DNA of 37,816 bases from Clostridia bacterium (GTDB lineage: Bacteria > Bacillota > Clostridia > Oscillospirales > CAG-272): contig JAFXJX010000028.1 of NCBI GenBank assembly GCA_017532025.1, forward strand, positions 1 through 37,816, written 5' to 3'. Below are positions 1 to 8,098 of the stretch, piece after piece (within the stretch, counting starts at the first letter, position 1; each line of letters opens with the position of its first letter). The notes under the pieces are model-generated. The model did not search any database, was not told the origin of the DNA, and worked only from the letters and a program-made list of their open reading frames with translations. Position numbers and translations under genes: made by a program.

Positions 1-56
1 AACATCTTTTTGATTTGCGGCAATAATTCCTTTGTATGTTGATACTTTCTTGGCAT
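1..56 (-). CDS. IS3-family transposase OrfA-like, N-terminal fragment
   Basis: An ATG at 56-54 on the minus strand opens a frame that runs off the window edge; its first residues read MPRKYQHTKELLPQIKKM. A basic start of this kind (MPRxYxHxKE) is typical of helix-turn-helix OrfA proteins of IS3-like elements, which bind the element ends and are fused by frameshift to a DDE integrase. An AGGGGG ribosome site lies 8 nt upstream of the ATG, but it is inside the stem of the hairpin at 64-104. Only 18 codons are visible, so the identification is from memory of the family start and is moderate at best. Confidence 0.5.
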   Translation of the reverse strand, partial: MPRKYQHTKELLPQIKKM

Positions 57-63
57 ACAATTA

Positions 64-111
64 CCCCCTTGATATGGTATCTTAATTCTACCACATCAAG
101 GGGGCTTTTGT
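64..111. promoter_or_regulatory. Hairpin covering the transposase ribosome site; also a plus-strand terminator
   Basis: CCCCCTTGAT at 64-73 pairs with ATCAAGGGGG at 95-104, and TGGTA pairs with TACCA inside, giving about 15 bp of stem. On the minus strand the 3' arm contains the AAGGGGG Shine-Dalgarno of the transposase, so the RNA fold would block its translation. On the plus strand the stem is followed by CTTTTGT and could act as a terminator. Hairpins that block ribosome loading on transcripts entering from outside are known from several insertion sequences (for example IS10 and IS50). Confidence 0.55.
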
Positions 112-164
112 CTATTGTCCGTTTTTACCGGACTTGTGCAACTCACTTCGGGGTTTTGGTTTTA

Positions 165-1817
165 TTACAGAAACGCTTTCGCGATCTTTTCACGCAGATT
201 GATGAGGAAAGCGCGGTCTTGAGGATATTCCTTGAAGGTCAACTGACCGTCAACATCTTCAAGCAAGAGTTTTTCTGCCGCTTCTCTTCCGAACTTTTCT
301 TCATACAAAGACAAAGCGCGCATATCGTCAACCGCTTCGCGAAGCGCATTCAAACGCATCGATTCCCATGCATTGCCGTCCATACCGGGATAAACGAGGA
401 AGCAGTCGCCCGAGGGGGTGAAATAACCGCCGTCGGGGTAGCCAAACGGATCAAGCTGTGCACGCGAATGGCAGGAGTTGTAGAAGTTGTAGCCCCAATG
501 CAAGAAGCCTTCGATGTTGTAGAGATATAGCTGAACGCCGAGGATTCTTGTACGCCAAAGCGGCATGGAGATCGAACGGTCAGCAACGCCGTGAAGACCG
601 CCGCCGCAATGATAGACCCAAAGATTCGGCACACCGTTTTCAACAAAAGTCATAGCGTTTCGGGTGTTAGGTGCAGGTCTTTCAATCGCGCCCATGCTGT
701 AGAATTCGTATTCCGAAAGCGCATCGATGATCGGATATCCTTCAAGATGCTTGCCGATGATCTCTTTGCAGGTCTTATAATGCTCAAGCACACGAAGACC
801 GGGCTCGTCGGACACGTGATAGTAGCACTTATGGTCAAGTCCGCGTTTCTTGAATTCTTCCACAATGGCAGGGATAAACTGATCCAGGAAGTTGACATAA
901 GCGTCTCCGGTCGAGGGGGTATCCCAACCGAAATACTTCACCTTTCTGCCGTTGACCTTCACAACGATCTTGGGTGCGGCTTTTGCGCCCCACTGTGTGA
1001 AGAAGTGCGGAATTTCAAAATACTCCACGCCGCAATCCAGTGCCATGTCGATCCAGCGGTGCAGCTTTTCAAAACCAAAGGCAAATTTGCCCTCTTCCAC
1101 AAGCTCAATATCAACAAGCTGTGTGGTGAGTCTTTCTCCGCCTACATAAGTATCAAGCTCAGGCGTAAAAAGAGGCGTCATGATCATATTGATGCCGTTT
1201 TTCACTGCTGTGTTCATAAAGCTTTCGATCAGCTTCCAGTGCTTTTCCGAAAAAGCCTTGACATGATAGTGGTTGGCAATGCAGTCGGTATAGAACCATT
1301 CGGTATGGATCAGCTTCTGCTTGGGAAGCTCAGCACCAACAACGGTCACGTTAGCCGTTACTTCACCGAGGGTCTCGTCTTTTTCTTTAATGGCAATCGA
1401 AAGGTCATACTCACCTGCCGCAAAGCCTTCGGGCAGTTCAATGTCCACCCAAATGGCGTGGGTCTGATTGCCGGGCACGGAAACCGCGTTCGGATAGATG
1501 AACGGACGGATCATGTCGGGGTAAGCACCCGGCTCGGTCTTGATAAACTCGCCTCCGGGCAGTGTGTTATAGGTGGGGAACATATTGAGAACATTGTTCA
1601 CGATGCGAAGCTTGGCGTAAGGCGCAAGCGCACCGCTGACACTTACCGGGTTCCAACGACGAATATCATGTCTTGTATCATCCGAGCGATACATTACCTG
1701 AAACGACAGGCGCTCGTTCAAGAACATATAAAACTTTGTTTTTTCAGGTTTGTTTTCGGGCAGATCGTCCCAAAAGCACTTTTCCAGCGAGGATACGATC
1801 TTCATTTCAAAATTCAT
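165..1817 (-). CDS. GH123-like / DUF4091 glycoside hydrolase
   Basis: The 550-residue protein matches the DUF4091 / GH123-like type: an N-terminal beta-sandwich region (about 1-165) followed by a TIM-barrel-like part. The hallmark is HVSDEP at residues 334-339; an adjacent Asp-Glu pair (D337-E338 here) forms the catalytic centre of GH123 beta-N-acetylgalactosaminidases, which use substrate-assisted hydrolysis. The C-terminal end (REAVDDMRALSLYEEKFG) is typical of DUF4091. There is no signal peptide, so it probably acts in the cytoplasm on imported glycans. AAGGAG lies 8 nt before the ATG and a good promoter at 1865-1892. It is divergent from comM and is followed at once by the insertion-sequence end. 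The exact substrate is not established; many DUF4091 members are uncharacterised. Confidence 0.8.
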   Translation of the reverse strand: MNFEMKIVSSLEKCFWDDLPENKPEKTKFYMFLNERLSFQVMYRSDDTRHDIRRWNPVSVSGALAPYAKLRIVNNVLNMFPTYNTLPGGEFIKTEPGAYPDMIRPFIYPNAVSVPGNQTHAIWVDIELPEGFAAGEYDLSIAIKEKDETLGEVTANVTVVGAELPKQKLIHTEWFYTDCIANHYHVKAFSEKHWKLIESFMNTAVKNGINMIMTPLFTPELDTYVGGERLTTQLVDIELVEEGKFAFGFEKLHRWIDMALDCGVEYFEIPHFFTQWGAKAAPKIVVKVNGRKVKYFGWDTPSTGDAYVNFLDQFIPAIVEEFKKRGLDHKCYYHVSDEPGLRVLEHYKTCKEIIGKHLEGYPIIDALSEYEFYSMGAIERPAPNTRNAMTFVENGVPNLWVYHCGGGLHGVADRSISMPLWRTRILGVQLYLYNIEGFLHWGYNFYNSCHSRAQLDPFGYPDGGYFTPSGDCFLVYPGMDGNAWESMRLNALREAVDDMRALSLYEEKFGREAAEKLLLEDVDGQLTFKEYPQDRAFLINLREKIAKAFL

Positions 1818-1864
1818 AGTAAAATCTCCTTCATATTGTTTTTAATAAGCAAGATCTTATCTCC

Positions 1865-1892
1865 ATTATAAAGTTTTTTTTCTGATTGTCAA
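1865..1892 (-). promoter_or_regulatory. Promoter of the GH123-like gene
   Basis: On the minus strand TTGACA (1892-1887) and TATAAT (1870-1865) are separated by 16 nt, close to the sigma-A consensus. The start codon at 1817 is about 48 nt downstream of the -10 box. It is back to back with the comM promoter, only 33 nt away. Confidence 0.75.
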
Positions 1893-1925
1893 GTTGTTTG
1901 AATATTTTTGCTTTTTATTTTTTGT

Positions 1926-1954
1926 TTGACAAATCTTTTCAGATATGCTATCAT
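1926..1954 (+). promoter_or_regulatory. Promoter of comM/yifB
   Basis: TTGACA at 1926-1931, a 17-nt spacer, and TATCAT at 1949-1954. The predicted transcription start is near 1961, about 24 nt before the chosen ATG at 1985. This supports that ATG rather than the in-frame GTG at 1973, which is part of the ribosome site. Confidence 0.75.
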
Positions 1955-1984
1955 AAAAGAAAGATATAACAAGTGAGGCAAATT

Positions 1985-3520
1985 ATGCTGACAAAAACCT
2001 ATTCCGCCGCCCTGTTCGGCGTTGACGGCATTCCCGTCACCATAGAAACCAAATTCGACGACAAACTTCCAAAATACGAAGTTGTGGGCTTACCCGATAA
2101 CGCCGTGAAGGAATCGAACGAGCGTATCTATAACGCCATCGTGTCAAGCGGCTTCAAGTTTCCTTACGGCTCCATCGTCATCAACTTGGCACCCGCCGAT
2201 ATCAAAAAGACAGGCTCGTCGTTTGACCTTGCCTTGCTTGTTGGCATTTTGAGCGCGGGTCGCGTCATCAAAACCGACGTTTCAGATAAATGCTTTTTGG
2301 GTGAGCTTTCGCTTTCAGGCGAGGTGAGACCGGTGCGCGGTGTTCTGTGTATGTGCATTGCCGCCGCCAAAAACGGCATCAAGAGCGTATGGGTGCCTGC
2401 CGAAAACGCCGCCGAAGCTTCTGCCGTTGCCGGCATTGACGTGTATGCCGTACATCACGTTGCCGAGCTTGTTTCCATGCTCAACGGCTTTACCGAAGCC
2501 GTTCCCACCCGTTTTGATTCCGCCGCTCTTGCCAGAGAAAAGAAGGCCGACACACGGCTCGATTTCGCTGATGTCAAAGGTCAGGAGCGAGCCAAACGCG
2601 CCATCGAGATTGCCGCTGCGGGCGGTCACAATATCCTCCTGATCGGCCCTCCCGGCACGGGTAAATCGATGCTTGCCAAGCGCATTCCCTCGGTGCTTCC
2701 CGAAATGACCTTTACCGAAGCGCTTGAAACCACGCAGATCCATTCGATCGCAGGCACGCTTCCCCACGGCAGAGCGCTTCTCACCACGCGTCCCTTCCGC
2801 TCGCCGCACCACACCATGTCAGCAGTCGCTCTTTCAGGCGGCGGCTCGATCCCAGTACCCGGCGAAGTTTCGCTTGCCCATAACGGTGTTCTCTTCCTCG
2901 ACGAGCTTCCCGAATTTTCAAAATCAGTCACCGAAACACTTCGCCAACCGCTTGAAGACGGCGCCATCACCATCAGCCGCGCGCTCGGCAGATTCCGCTT
3001 CCCCTCCTCGTTTATGTTGGTTTGCGCCATGAATCCCTGCCGATGCGGCTATTTCGGTCACCCCACACGTCCCTGTAGCTGTAAACCGACCGAGATTCAA
3101 AAATATATGTCCAAAATCTCAGGTCCGCTTCTTGACCGCATTGATATTCAAATTGAAGTTCCCTCGCTTTCCTTTGAAGACCTTGCGGATAATACGCCGA
3201 CCGAAGGCTCCGAAGCGATTCGCGAGCGCGTCAACGCCGCAAGAAGCTTTGCCACCGCGCGATTCCAAAAAGACGGACTCAATCTGCACGCCAACAGCGC
3301 CATGACAGCACCCGATATTCGTAAATACTGCAAGCTTGACGAAAGCGGCACGGCTATCCTAAAAGCCGCCTTTGATTCGATGGGACTTTCGGCACGCGGT
3401 CACGACCGCATCCTGCGTGTGGCACGCACGATTGCCGACCTTGCAGGCAGTGAAAACATCACCGCCGTTCACATTGCCGAAGCGATTCAGCTTCGCTCGC
3501 TTGACAGAAAATATTGGTAA
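1985..3520 (+). CDS. comM: YifB/ComM family Mg-chelatase-like AAA+ ATPase
   Basis: The 511-residue protein has the three-part YifB layout: an N-terminal Lon-like fold (about 1-170, with [15 protein letters not shown]), a central AAA+ Mg-chelatase-like ATPase with Walker A GPPGTGKS at 221-228 and Walker [10 protein letters not shown] near 304, a Cys-rich [15 protein letters not shown] insert near 355, and a C-terminal helical domain. In naturally competent bacteria ComM is a hexameric branch-migration helicase that extends heteroduplex during recombination of incoming DNA; in Clostridia the role is untested. The start is the ATG at 1985: GTGAGG lies 6 nt upstream, and an in-frame GTG at 1973 is too close to the promoter. 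The gene stands alone and is followed by a palindrome cluster. Confidence 0.95.
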   Translation: MLTKTYSAALFGVDGIPVTIETKFDDKLPKYEVVGLPDNAVKESNERIYNAIVSSGFKFPYGSIVINLAPADIKKTGSSFDLALLVGILSAGRVIKTDVSDKCFLGELSLSGEVRPVRGVLCMCIAAAKNGIKSVWVPAENAAEASAVAGIDVYAVHHVAELVSMLNGFTEAVPTRFDSAALAREKKADTRLDFADVKGQERAKRAIEIAAAGGHNILLIGPPGTGKSMLAKRIPSVLPEMTFTEALETTQIHSIAGTLPHGRALLTTRPFRSPHHTMSAVALSGGGSIPVPGEVSLAHNGVLFLDELPEFSKSVTETLRQPLEDGAITISRALGRFRFPSSFMLVCAMNPCRCGYFGHPTRPCSCKPTEIQKYMSKISGPLLDRIDIQIEVPSLSFEDLADNTPTEGSEAIRERVNAARSFATARFQKDGLNLHANSAMTAPDIRKYCKLDESGTAILKAAFDSMGLSARGHDRILRVARTIADLAGSENITAVHIAEAIQLRSLDRKYW

Positions 3521-3524
3521 GAGC

Positions 3525-3685
3525 CAATTGTAAAACTGCGTTTTACAATTGAAAGCCGCGCGGCGGGGCTACGCGCGCTTATCTCCGCTTGCCAAAATCT
3601 GTGATTTTGGCTGCTCCCCTCGGCGCGCGGACTCGCTTTGCTCGTCTAAGAGGTGTTTTTTCGGCGGCAAAGCTGCCGAAAAAAC
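3525..3685. repeat. Cluster of nested palindromes between comM and the GH43 gene
   Basis: Several stem-loops follow each other: a perfect 12-bp stem CAATTGTAAAAC/GTTTTACAATTG (3525-3551, 3-nt loop); an outer CCGCGCG..GGGG / CCCC..CGCGCGG pair (about 3556-3630) enclosing CCAAAATC-tgt-GATTTTGG; and TTTTTTCGGCGGC-aaa-GCTGCCGAAAAAA (3657-3685, one mismatch). The first lies 5 nt after the comM stop and the last has U-rich flanks, so they may end transcription. A short frame that crosses this stretch is not credible as a gene. The arrangement resembles REP/MITE-like intergenic elements. Confidence 0.65.
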
Positions 3686-3738
3686 GGATTTTATCGTAAT
3701 CTGCAGGATTTTTATATTGCTAACCAAAGGAGAATAAC

Positions 3739-4647
3739 ATGAAATTCAAAATCCACAACCCCCTTGACGAGAATTGGTATGCCGACCCCGAAGCGCGTTT
3801 CTATAATGGCAAGTATTATATCTACGTCACCCACTCCCTGCCCTACGAGCAGCAAAAAAACCACACCTGCTTCATTTCGGAAGACTTAACCCATTGGGAA
3901 AAGAAAGAAAACATCATCGATATGTCAGGCTTTCCTTGGGTGTGGCGCGCCACTTGGGCACCCACGATTGAAGAAAAAGACGGCAAATACTACTATATCT
4001 TTGCCACCAACGATATTCATAAGGATAACGAACCCGGCGGCCTCGAAATCGCCGTCTCCGATTCCCCCGAAGGTCCTTTCACAGCCCTTCTCGACCGTCC
4101 GCTTGTGAACACCTTCCACCACGGCGCACAGCCAATTGACGCGCATCTGTTCAAGGACTCCGATGGCACGATGTACCTCTACTACGGCGGTTGGGGACAC
4201 TGTAACATTGCTAAAATGACCGACGATATGAAAGGTTTTGTTCCTTTTGAAGACGGTGAAATCTTCAAGGAAATAACCCCGCCCGAATATGTAGAAGGTC
4301 CTTGTATGATGAAACGCGGCGACAAATACTATTTCATGTGGTCGTCGGGCGGCTGGGGCAACGGCACCTACCGCGTGAATACGGCAATTGCTGACACGCC
4401 GTTCGGTCCTTTTACCGACTATCACACCATCCTCTCCACAGGCGACAGCAAAATTGCCAACGGTCCCGGCCACAACGGCTTTTTGTATCTTGCAGAGGAC
4501 GATCAATATCTGATGGTCTATCACCGCCACCGCCCACATCTGCGCGACGGAAACGCGCGCTTTCTCTGCATCGACCGACTCGACATGGACGAAAACGGCA
4601 ATTTGCTCCCTGTTACGATGACCGAAGAATGGCGTTATGAGAGTTGA
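3739..4647 (+). CDS. GH43 family glycoside hydrolase (beta-xylosidase/arabinanase type)
   Basis: This 302-residue protein is a single five-bladed beta-propeller domain of GH43 type (clan GH-F). The three acidic catalytic positions are visible: Asp16 in WYADPEAR (general base), Asp134 in QPIDAHLF (pKa modulator/orientation) and Glu186 in YVEGPCM (general acid). His245 in GPGHNG is the usual central-cavity metal ligand. GH43 enzymes are inverting alpha-L-arabinofuranosidases, beta-xylosidases or arabinanases; a few are beta-galactosidases, so the substrate stays open. There is no signal peptide, so it should be cytoplasmic and act on imported oligosaccharides. AAGGAG lies 7 nt before the ATG. 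The length is that of a propeller without the extra C-terminal beta-sandwich of many xylosidases. It appears monocistronic with its own terminator. Confidence 0.9.
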   Translation: MKFKIHNPLDENWYADPEARFYNGKYYIYVTHSLPYEQQKNHTCFISEDLTHWEKKENIIDMSGFPWVWRATWAPTIEEKDGKYYYIFATNDIHKDNEPGGLEIAVSDSPEGPFTALLDRPLVNTFHHGAQPIDAHLFKDSDGTMYLYYGGWGHCNIAKMTDDMKGFVPFEDGEIFKEITPPEYVEGPCMMKRGDKYYFMWSSGGWGNGTYRVNTAIADTPFGPFTDYHTILSTGDSKIANGPGHNGFLYLAEDDQYLMVYHRHRPHLRDGNARFLCIDRLDMDENGNLLPVTMTEEWRYES

Positions 4648-4655
4648 ATCAATAT

Positions 4656-4685
4656 AAAAGGAGCTTCGAAATGAAGCTCCTTTTT
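4656..4685 (+). terminator. Rho-independent terminator of the GH43 gene
   Basis: GGAGCTTC at 4660-4667 pairs with GAAGCTCC at 4673-4680 around a 5-nt loop, followed by six T. It begins 9 nt after the stop codon. Confidence 0.85.
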
Positions 4686-4777
4686 GCATATACGATACTG
4701 AATTACAACCCTTTGTAGGGCGTGCCGTTTTCATAAACACGAAATGTCCCATTCTTGTTTATCAAAACAACCGATCC

Positions 4778-4873
4778 GCGGTAGGGGATGGGCTTGCTCC
4801 TCTCGCTCCATAATCAATTATTGTTTTTCTAAACTTGATTGTTTTCGGGAGGAGCAAGCCCCTCCCCTACCGC
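4778..4873. repeat. 25-bp inverted repeat (MITE/REP-like)
   Basis: The arm at 4778-4802 (GCGGTAGGGGATGGGCTTGC and 5 more bases) is the inverse complement of 4849-4873 with a single mismatch. The 46-nt interior carries a further inverted pair AATCAA/TTGATT. The element lies between the GH43 terminator and the typA terminator in a 290-bp gap that holds no gene. Such tagged palindromes are frequent in gut Clostridia genomes; whether it is mobile cannot be told from one copy. Confidence 0.65.
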
Positions 4874-4904
4874 ACAATATGTCATAATCAAATTCACCAA
4901 CCAC

Positions 4905-4935
4905 AAAAAACAAGACCCCTTGCGGAGTCTTGTTC
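4905..4935 (-). terminator. Rho-independent terminator of typA
   Basis: On the minus strand AACAAGAC pairs with GTCTTGTT (arms 4927-4934 and 4909-4916) and is followed by a T-run (complement of the A-run at 4905-4910). It begins 5 nt after the typA stop codon. Confidence 0.8.
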
Positions 4936-4939
4936 TGCA

Positions 4940-6763
4940 TTACTGCTTATTTCTTGCCTGTGCTTTGAGGCGGTTGGCGGTGTTGAGGATGGTTTTTCTC
5001 AGACGAATGTTTTTGGGTGTTACTTCAATCAGCTCGTCTGCGGCAATATACTCAATCGCCTCTTCAAGAGACATCTGACGGGGCGGTGTTAAAATCAGCT
5101 TTTCGTCAGCACCCTTGGAACGGATGGCAGTGAGCTGCTTGGTCTTGCAAGGATTTACCGTGATATCGCCGATCTTGGGATTTTCGCCCACGATCATGCC
5201 CTCGTAAACAGGGGTCTGCACGGTGACGAACATATCGCCTCTCTCCTGCGTGTTGAAAAGACCGTAGGAGGTGGTCACACCGTCTTCGGATGCCACAAGA
5301 GAGCCTGTGTAGCGCGAAACGATATCGCCCTTGTAGGGTGCGTAGCATTCAAAGGTTGTGTTGATGATGCCTTCGCCGCGCGTATCGGTCATAAACTTCG
5401 AGCGATAACCAAACAGACAACGGGTGGGAATCAGATATTCAATGCGCATACGGCTGCCGTGAAGCTCCATTTTTTCAAGGTCAGCTTTTCTCGCACCAAG
5501 CTTTTCAATCACAGAGCCTGTGAATTCTTCGGCAACGTCGATATATACGCGCTCGATCGGCTCGCACTTCACGCCGTCAATTTCCTTGTAGATCACGCGA
5601 GGTGCTGACACCGCAAGCTCATAGCCCTCGCGTCGCATATTTTCAATCAGAACCGAAAGGTGCATCTCTCCTCTGCCGCAAACCTTGAAGCTGTCGGTCG
5701 TCTCACCATCTGAAACACGCAAGGAAACGTCTTTGAGAAGCTCGCCGTAGAGTCTGTCGCGAATTTGACGGGAGGTCACAAATTTGCCCTCTTTGCCCGC
5801 AAACGGCGAATTGTTGACCATAAAGGTCATCTCCAGCGTCGGCTCGGAAATTTTTACAAACAGAACGGGGGCAAGCTGATCGGGAATGCAAACCGTGTCA
5901 CCGATGTTGATATTTTCAGCACCCGAGAAGCAAACGATATCGCCGGGTGCACCGCTTTCGCAGGGAACGCGCTTGAGACCGTCAAACTGATAGAGAGAAA
6001 CCACACGGGTCTTCACCTTATAGTCGGGATTGTGGTAGTTGCAAAGCGCAACCTCCTGACCCACCTTGATCGTGCCGTTTTCCACTCTGCCAATACCGAT
6101 TCTACCCACATAGTCGTTGTAGTCGATGGCAGAAACAAGAAGCTGAAGCGACGCTTCTTCGTCACCTTCGGGCGCAGGAATGTATTCCATAATGGTATCC
6201 AGCAAGGGGAGAAGGTCTGTACCGGCCACATCGGGCGAATAAGACGCCGTGCCCGCTCTGCCCGAGCAGAAAAGCATGGGGCTATCAAGCTGTTCATCGG
6301 TGGCATCAAGATCCATCAGCAGTTCAAGCACTTCATCCACAACCTCGTGAATGCGCGCATCGGGCTTATCGATCTTGTTGACCACAACAATGACGCGGTG
6401 GTTGAGTTCAAGCGCCTTCTGCAAAACAAAACGGGTCTGCGGCATAGGGCCTTCTGCAGCGTCAACAAGCAAAAGCACGCCGTTTACCATTTTCAGAATG
6501 CGTTCCACCTCGCCGCCAAAGTCGGCGTGGCCGGGGGTATCGATCACGTTGATCTTGGTATCTTTATAATGAATCGCAGTATTCTTGGCAAGGATGGTAA
6601 TGCCTCGCTCTCTTTCAAGGTCGTTTGAGTCCATCACGCGCGTGGTGGTGGCTTGGTTGTCACGGTACACACCGCCCTGCTTGAGCATTTCGTCAACCAG
6701 CGTGGTTTTGCCGTGGTCAACGTGTGCAATGATTGCAATATTTCTCAAATCATTTCTAATCAA
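4940..6763 (-). CDS. typA: TypA/BipA ribosome-associated translational GTPase
   Basis: The protein has the translation-factor GTPase motifs in order: [12 protein letters not shown] (G1), RGITI (G2), [11 protein letters not shown] (G3) and NKID (G4), then EF-G-like domains and the TypA-specific C-terminal part ([19 protein letters not shown]), ending near residue 607. TypA binds the ribosome at the EF-G site and aids 50S assembly and growth under stress. Start choice: an ATG-ATG pair lies at 6781-6776 but has no ribosome site. GGGAGAG directly after it stands about 8 nt before an in-frame TTG at 6763, which would give [18 protein letters not shown], matching how family members normally begin. 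I therefore prefer TTG; the ATG start would add only 6 residues. It is a single-gene unit with its own terminator. Confidence 0.95.
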   Translation of the reverse strand: MIRNDLRNIAIIAHVDHGKTTLVDEMLKQGGVYRDNQATTTRVMDSNDLERERGITILAKNTAIHYKDTKINVIDTPGHADFGGEVERILKMVNGVLLLVDAAEGPMPQTRFVLQKALELNHRVIVVVNKIDKPDARIHEVVDEVLELLMDLDATDEQLDSPMLFCSGRAGTASYSPDVAGTDLLPLLDTIMEYIPAPEGDEEASLQLLVSAIDYNDYVGRIGIGRVENGTIKVGQEVALCNYHNPDYKVKTRVVSLYQFDGLKRVPCESGAPGDIVCFSGAENINIGDTVCIPDQLAPVLFVKISEPTLEMTFMVNNSPFAGKEGKFVTSRQIRDRLYGELLKDVSLRVSDGETTDSFKVCGRGEMHLSVLIENMRREGYELAVSAPRVIYKEIDGVKCEPIERVYIDVAEEFTGSVIEKLGARKADLEKMELHGSRMRIEYLIPTRCLFGYRSKFMTDTRGEGIINTTFECYAPYKGDIVSRYTGSLVASEDGVTTSYGLFNTQERGDMFVTVQTPVYEGMIVGENPKIGDITVNPCKTKQLTAIRSKGADEKLILTPPRQMSLEEAIEYIAADELIEVTPKNIRLRKTILNTANRLKAQARNKQ

Positions 6764-6845
6764 AACATTCTCTCCCATCATGACGATTTAACTCTATGAT
6801 TTTATCACAAAAAGAGAGAAAAAAAAAGAGGTTTTGGAAAAAAAG

Positions 6846-6874
6846 TTGATTTTTGTCAAGATTCATGCTAAAAT
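6846..6874 (+). promoter_or_regulatory. Promoter of the small unknown gene at 6896
   Basis: TTGATT at 6846-6851, a 17-nt spacer and TAAAAT at 6869-6874. Transcription would begin near 6881, exactly where an in-frame ATG lies, which makes that ATG an unlikely start and supports the GTG at 6896. Confidence 0.6.
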
Positions 6875-6895
6875 AAAACCATGAGAGGTGATTTT

Positions 6896-7228
6896 GTGTT
6901 CAATTTTCTGAAAAGAAAGCCCAAAAACGAAGATAGTCCCGCATTCCGCCGTGAAATGGCAAAAAAGCTGAACGGCAAGCATATCCGCTACGTGGTTGAG
7001 CGCGTTGACAACGAAGATATCATCATCGGCCGCGCGGGAGGTCTTAACATAAAGGGAGATGAGTTTCTCGTCTTCTCGTCGGGTCTTGTGATTTTCCGCG
7101 CCGAAATTGATGACCTCAAGGCATCTGAGCTGATGAGCGGCAACGGCGTTGTCCTCACCGCGCACGATCTTGAAAATGGTGGGAAGCTCCGTTCAATCAT
7201 CGCGCACTATACCTACTATAACAAATAA
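6896..7228 (+). CDS. Small conserved-looking protein of unknown function (110 aa)
   Basis: I do not recognise a family. The product is 110 residues, without signal peptide or membrane segment. It starts with a basic stretch (FNFLKRKPK) and then reads as an alternating beta-rich domain (KHIRYVVERVDNEDIIIGRAG, GDEFLVFSSGLVIFRAEIDD) ending in HYTYYNK. The pattern, with strands binding glycine turns, suggests a compact beta-barrel or PH-like fold, but this is inference. Start: GAGAGGTGA stands 5 nt before GTG 6896; the ATG at 6881 coincides with the predicted transcription start. Codon use resembles its neighbours. It converges with the DUF421 gene, with only 3 nt between stop codons and no visible terminator. 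Confidence 0.75.
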   Translation: MFNFLKRKPKNEDSPAFRREMAKKLNGKHIRYVVERVDNEDIIIGRAGGLNIKGDEFLVFSSGLVIFRAEIDDLKASELMSGNGVVLTAHDLENGGKLRSIIAHYTYYNK

Positions 7229-7231
7229 CAG

Positions 7232-7912
7232 TCACTTCCCCGCAAGAAAACAGCTGACGTTCTCCTCCCCGTCCACCGTGGCAAGAAACACATCCGTCTG
7301 TGAGACCTGCTGCTCCTTTAATTTCTTTTGCAACCAAGCGACGTTTTTGCCAAGCTGTGTCAGATTGCGGTCAAGAATCTTGCCGTCGTAGATCACGCTG
7401 ATCGGGGGGATTGCCTTTTCCTTGGCGGCGATGTTCAAGTCGGCAAGCGTTACAGTCTGCACCTCGCTTTTGGCAAGAATCGAAAGCCTGCCGCTTGATT
7501 CAAGCTGTGCGCTCGCAATACGCGTGATATCGTAATAGCCCGAAATGCGGCACATTTCTTGAAACTCGCTGATCGAAAGCTGGGCGCGCGCAAAATTCTT
7601 TTTCAAAAATTTGCCATCCTGATACAAAAGCGTTGGCGTTCCCGAAAAAAAGCGGCGCGCGCGGATCGATTTGCGGTCGATGAAATCCATCAGAAACACC
7701 ACCCCTCCGTAAAAGCTCATGGCAATCACGCCGATCCACAAATTACGCTCCACGCCGGTTGCCATCTCTCCCGCAATCGAGCCGATCGTCATACCGTTGA
7801 TATAGTCAAACAGACTCATGTTGGACATCTGCCGTTTTCCGATCAGCCTTGTAAAGGCGAATAACACAACAATTGAGATAACACACCGTACCAAGGTCTG
7901 AATATACAGCAT
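7232..7912 (-). CDS. DUF421 (YetF/YdfR-type) membrane protein
   Basis: The 226-residue product has three N-terminal hydrophobic segments (about 3-22, 40-55, 60-80) and a soluble C-terminal part, the layout of DUF421 proteins. Family signatures are FTRLIGKRQMSNMSLFDYI near the start, RARRFFSGTPTLLYQDGKF in the middle, and SVIYDGKILDRNL at the end. Members such as YetF/YdfR of Bacillus are linked to spore or envelope stress but have no defined biochemical role. Start: GGGAG lies 5 nt before the ATG at 7912; an in-frame ATG at 7924 has that ribosome site inside its own coding sequence. It converges with the unknown gene at 6896 and is transcribed alone. Confidence 0.9.
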   Translation of the reverse strand: MLYIQTLVRCVISIVVLFAFTRLIGKRQMSNMSLFDYINGMTIGSIAGEMATGVERNLWIGVIAMSFYGGVVFLMDFIDRKSIRARRFFSGTPTLLYQDGKFLKKNFARAQLSISEFQEMCRISGYYDITRIASAQLESSGRLSILAKSEVQTVTLADLNIAAKEKAIPPISVIYDGKILDRNLTQLGKNVAWLQKKLKEQQVSQTDVFLATVDGEENVSCFLAGK

Positions 7913-7947
7913 AAAAACTCCCATCTTCGGCCAAAGCCGACATAAAA

Positions 7948-7962
7948 CCCGATCCGATCGGG
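7948..7962. repeat. Short palindrome upstream of the DUF421 gene
   Basis: CCCGATCCGATCGGG is an odd-length perfect palindrome 36 nt upstream of the DUF421 start, with a second small stem TCGGC-caaa-GCCGA at 7926-7939 between it and the gene. On the minus strand it is followed by TTTTAT, so it could be an operator or a leader hairpin. No clear promoter is seen for this gene. Confidence 0.35.
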
Positions 7963-8014
7963 CATTACTTTGTTATCATTATTTGCGAAAATGAAACAAA
8001 ATATAAATTCACTC

Positions 8015-8043
8015 TTGAAATAGCATTTTTTTTATTGTATAAT
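8015..8043 (+). promoter_or_regulatory. Promoter of ireB
   Basis: TTGAAA at 8015-8020, a 17-nt spacer and a perfect TATAAT at 8038-8043, about 55 nt before the start codon of ireB. Confidence 0.8.
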
Positions 8044-8098
8044 AAAAGAAAGTAAATTGCTCGTGGCAATCACAGTCAAAACAAAGGAGACAAGCATT

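Larger units (their letters stand above)
1..145 (-). mobile_element. Left end of an IS3-like insertion sequence (partial)
   Basis: The first bases hold, on the minus strand, the start of a transposase-like reading frame, preceded by a leader with a long hairpin and a short GTCCG/CGGAC inverted repeat (about 117-133). This looks like the left end of an IS3-family element that continues beyond the window. The outer boundary is uncertain: the terminal repeat probably lies near 130-150, just downstream of the stop codon of the glycoside hydrolase gene at 165, so the element seems to have inserted between genes without breaking it. The family assignment rests on only 18 residues of transposase and should be taken as probable, not proven. 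Confidence 0.5.

Noticed and set aside
591..1871. 426-codon plus-strand frame opposite the GH123-like gene
   Set aside because: Antisense shadow of a recognisable protein; no family features, no ribosome site.
3549..3737. 62-codon frame between comM and the GH43 gene
   Set aside because: It runs through the palindrome cluster, has no ribosome site, and its sequence is explained by the repeats.
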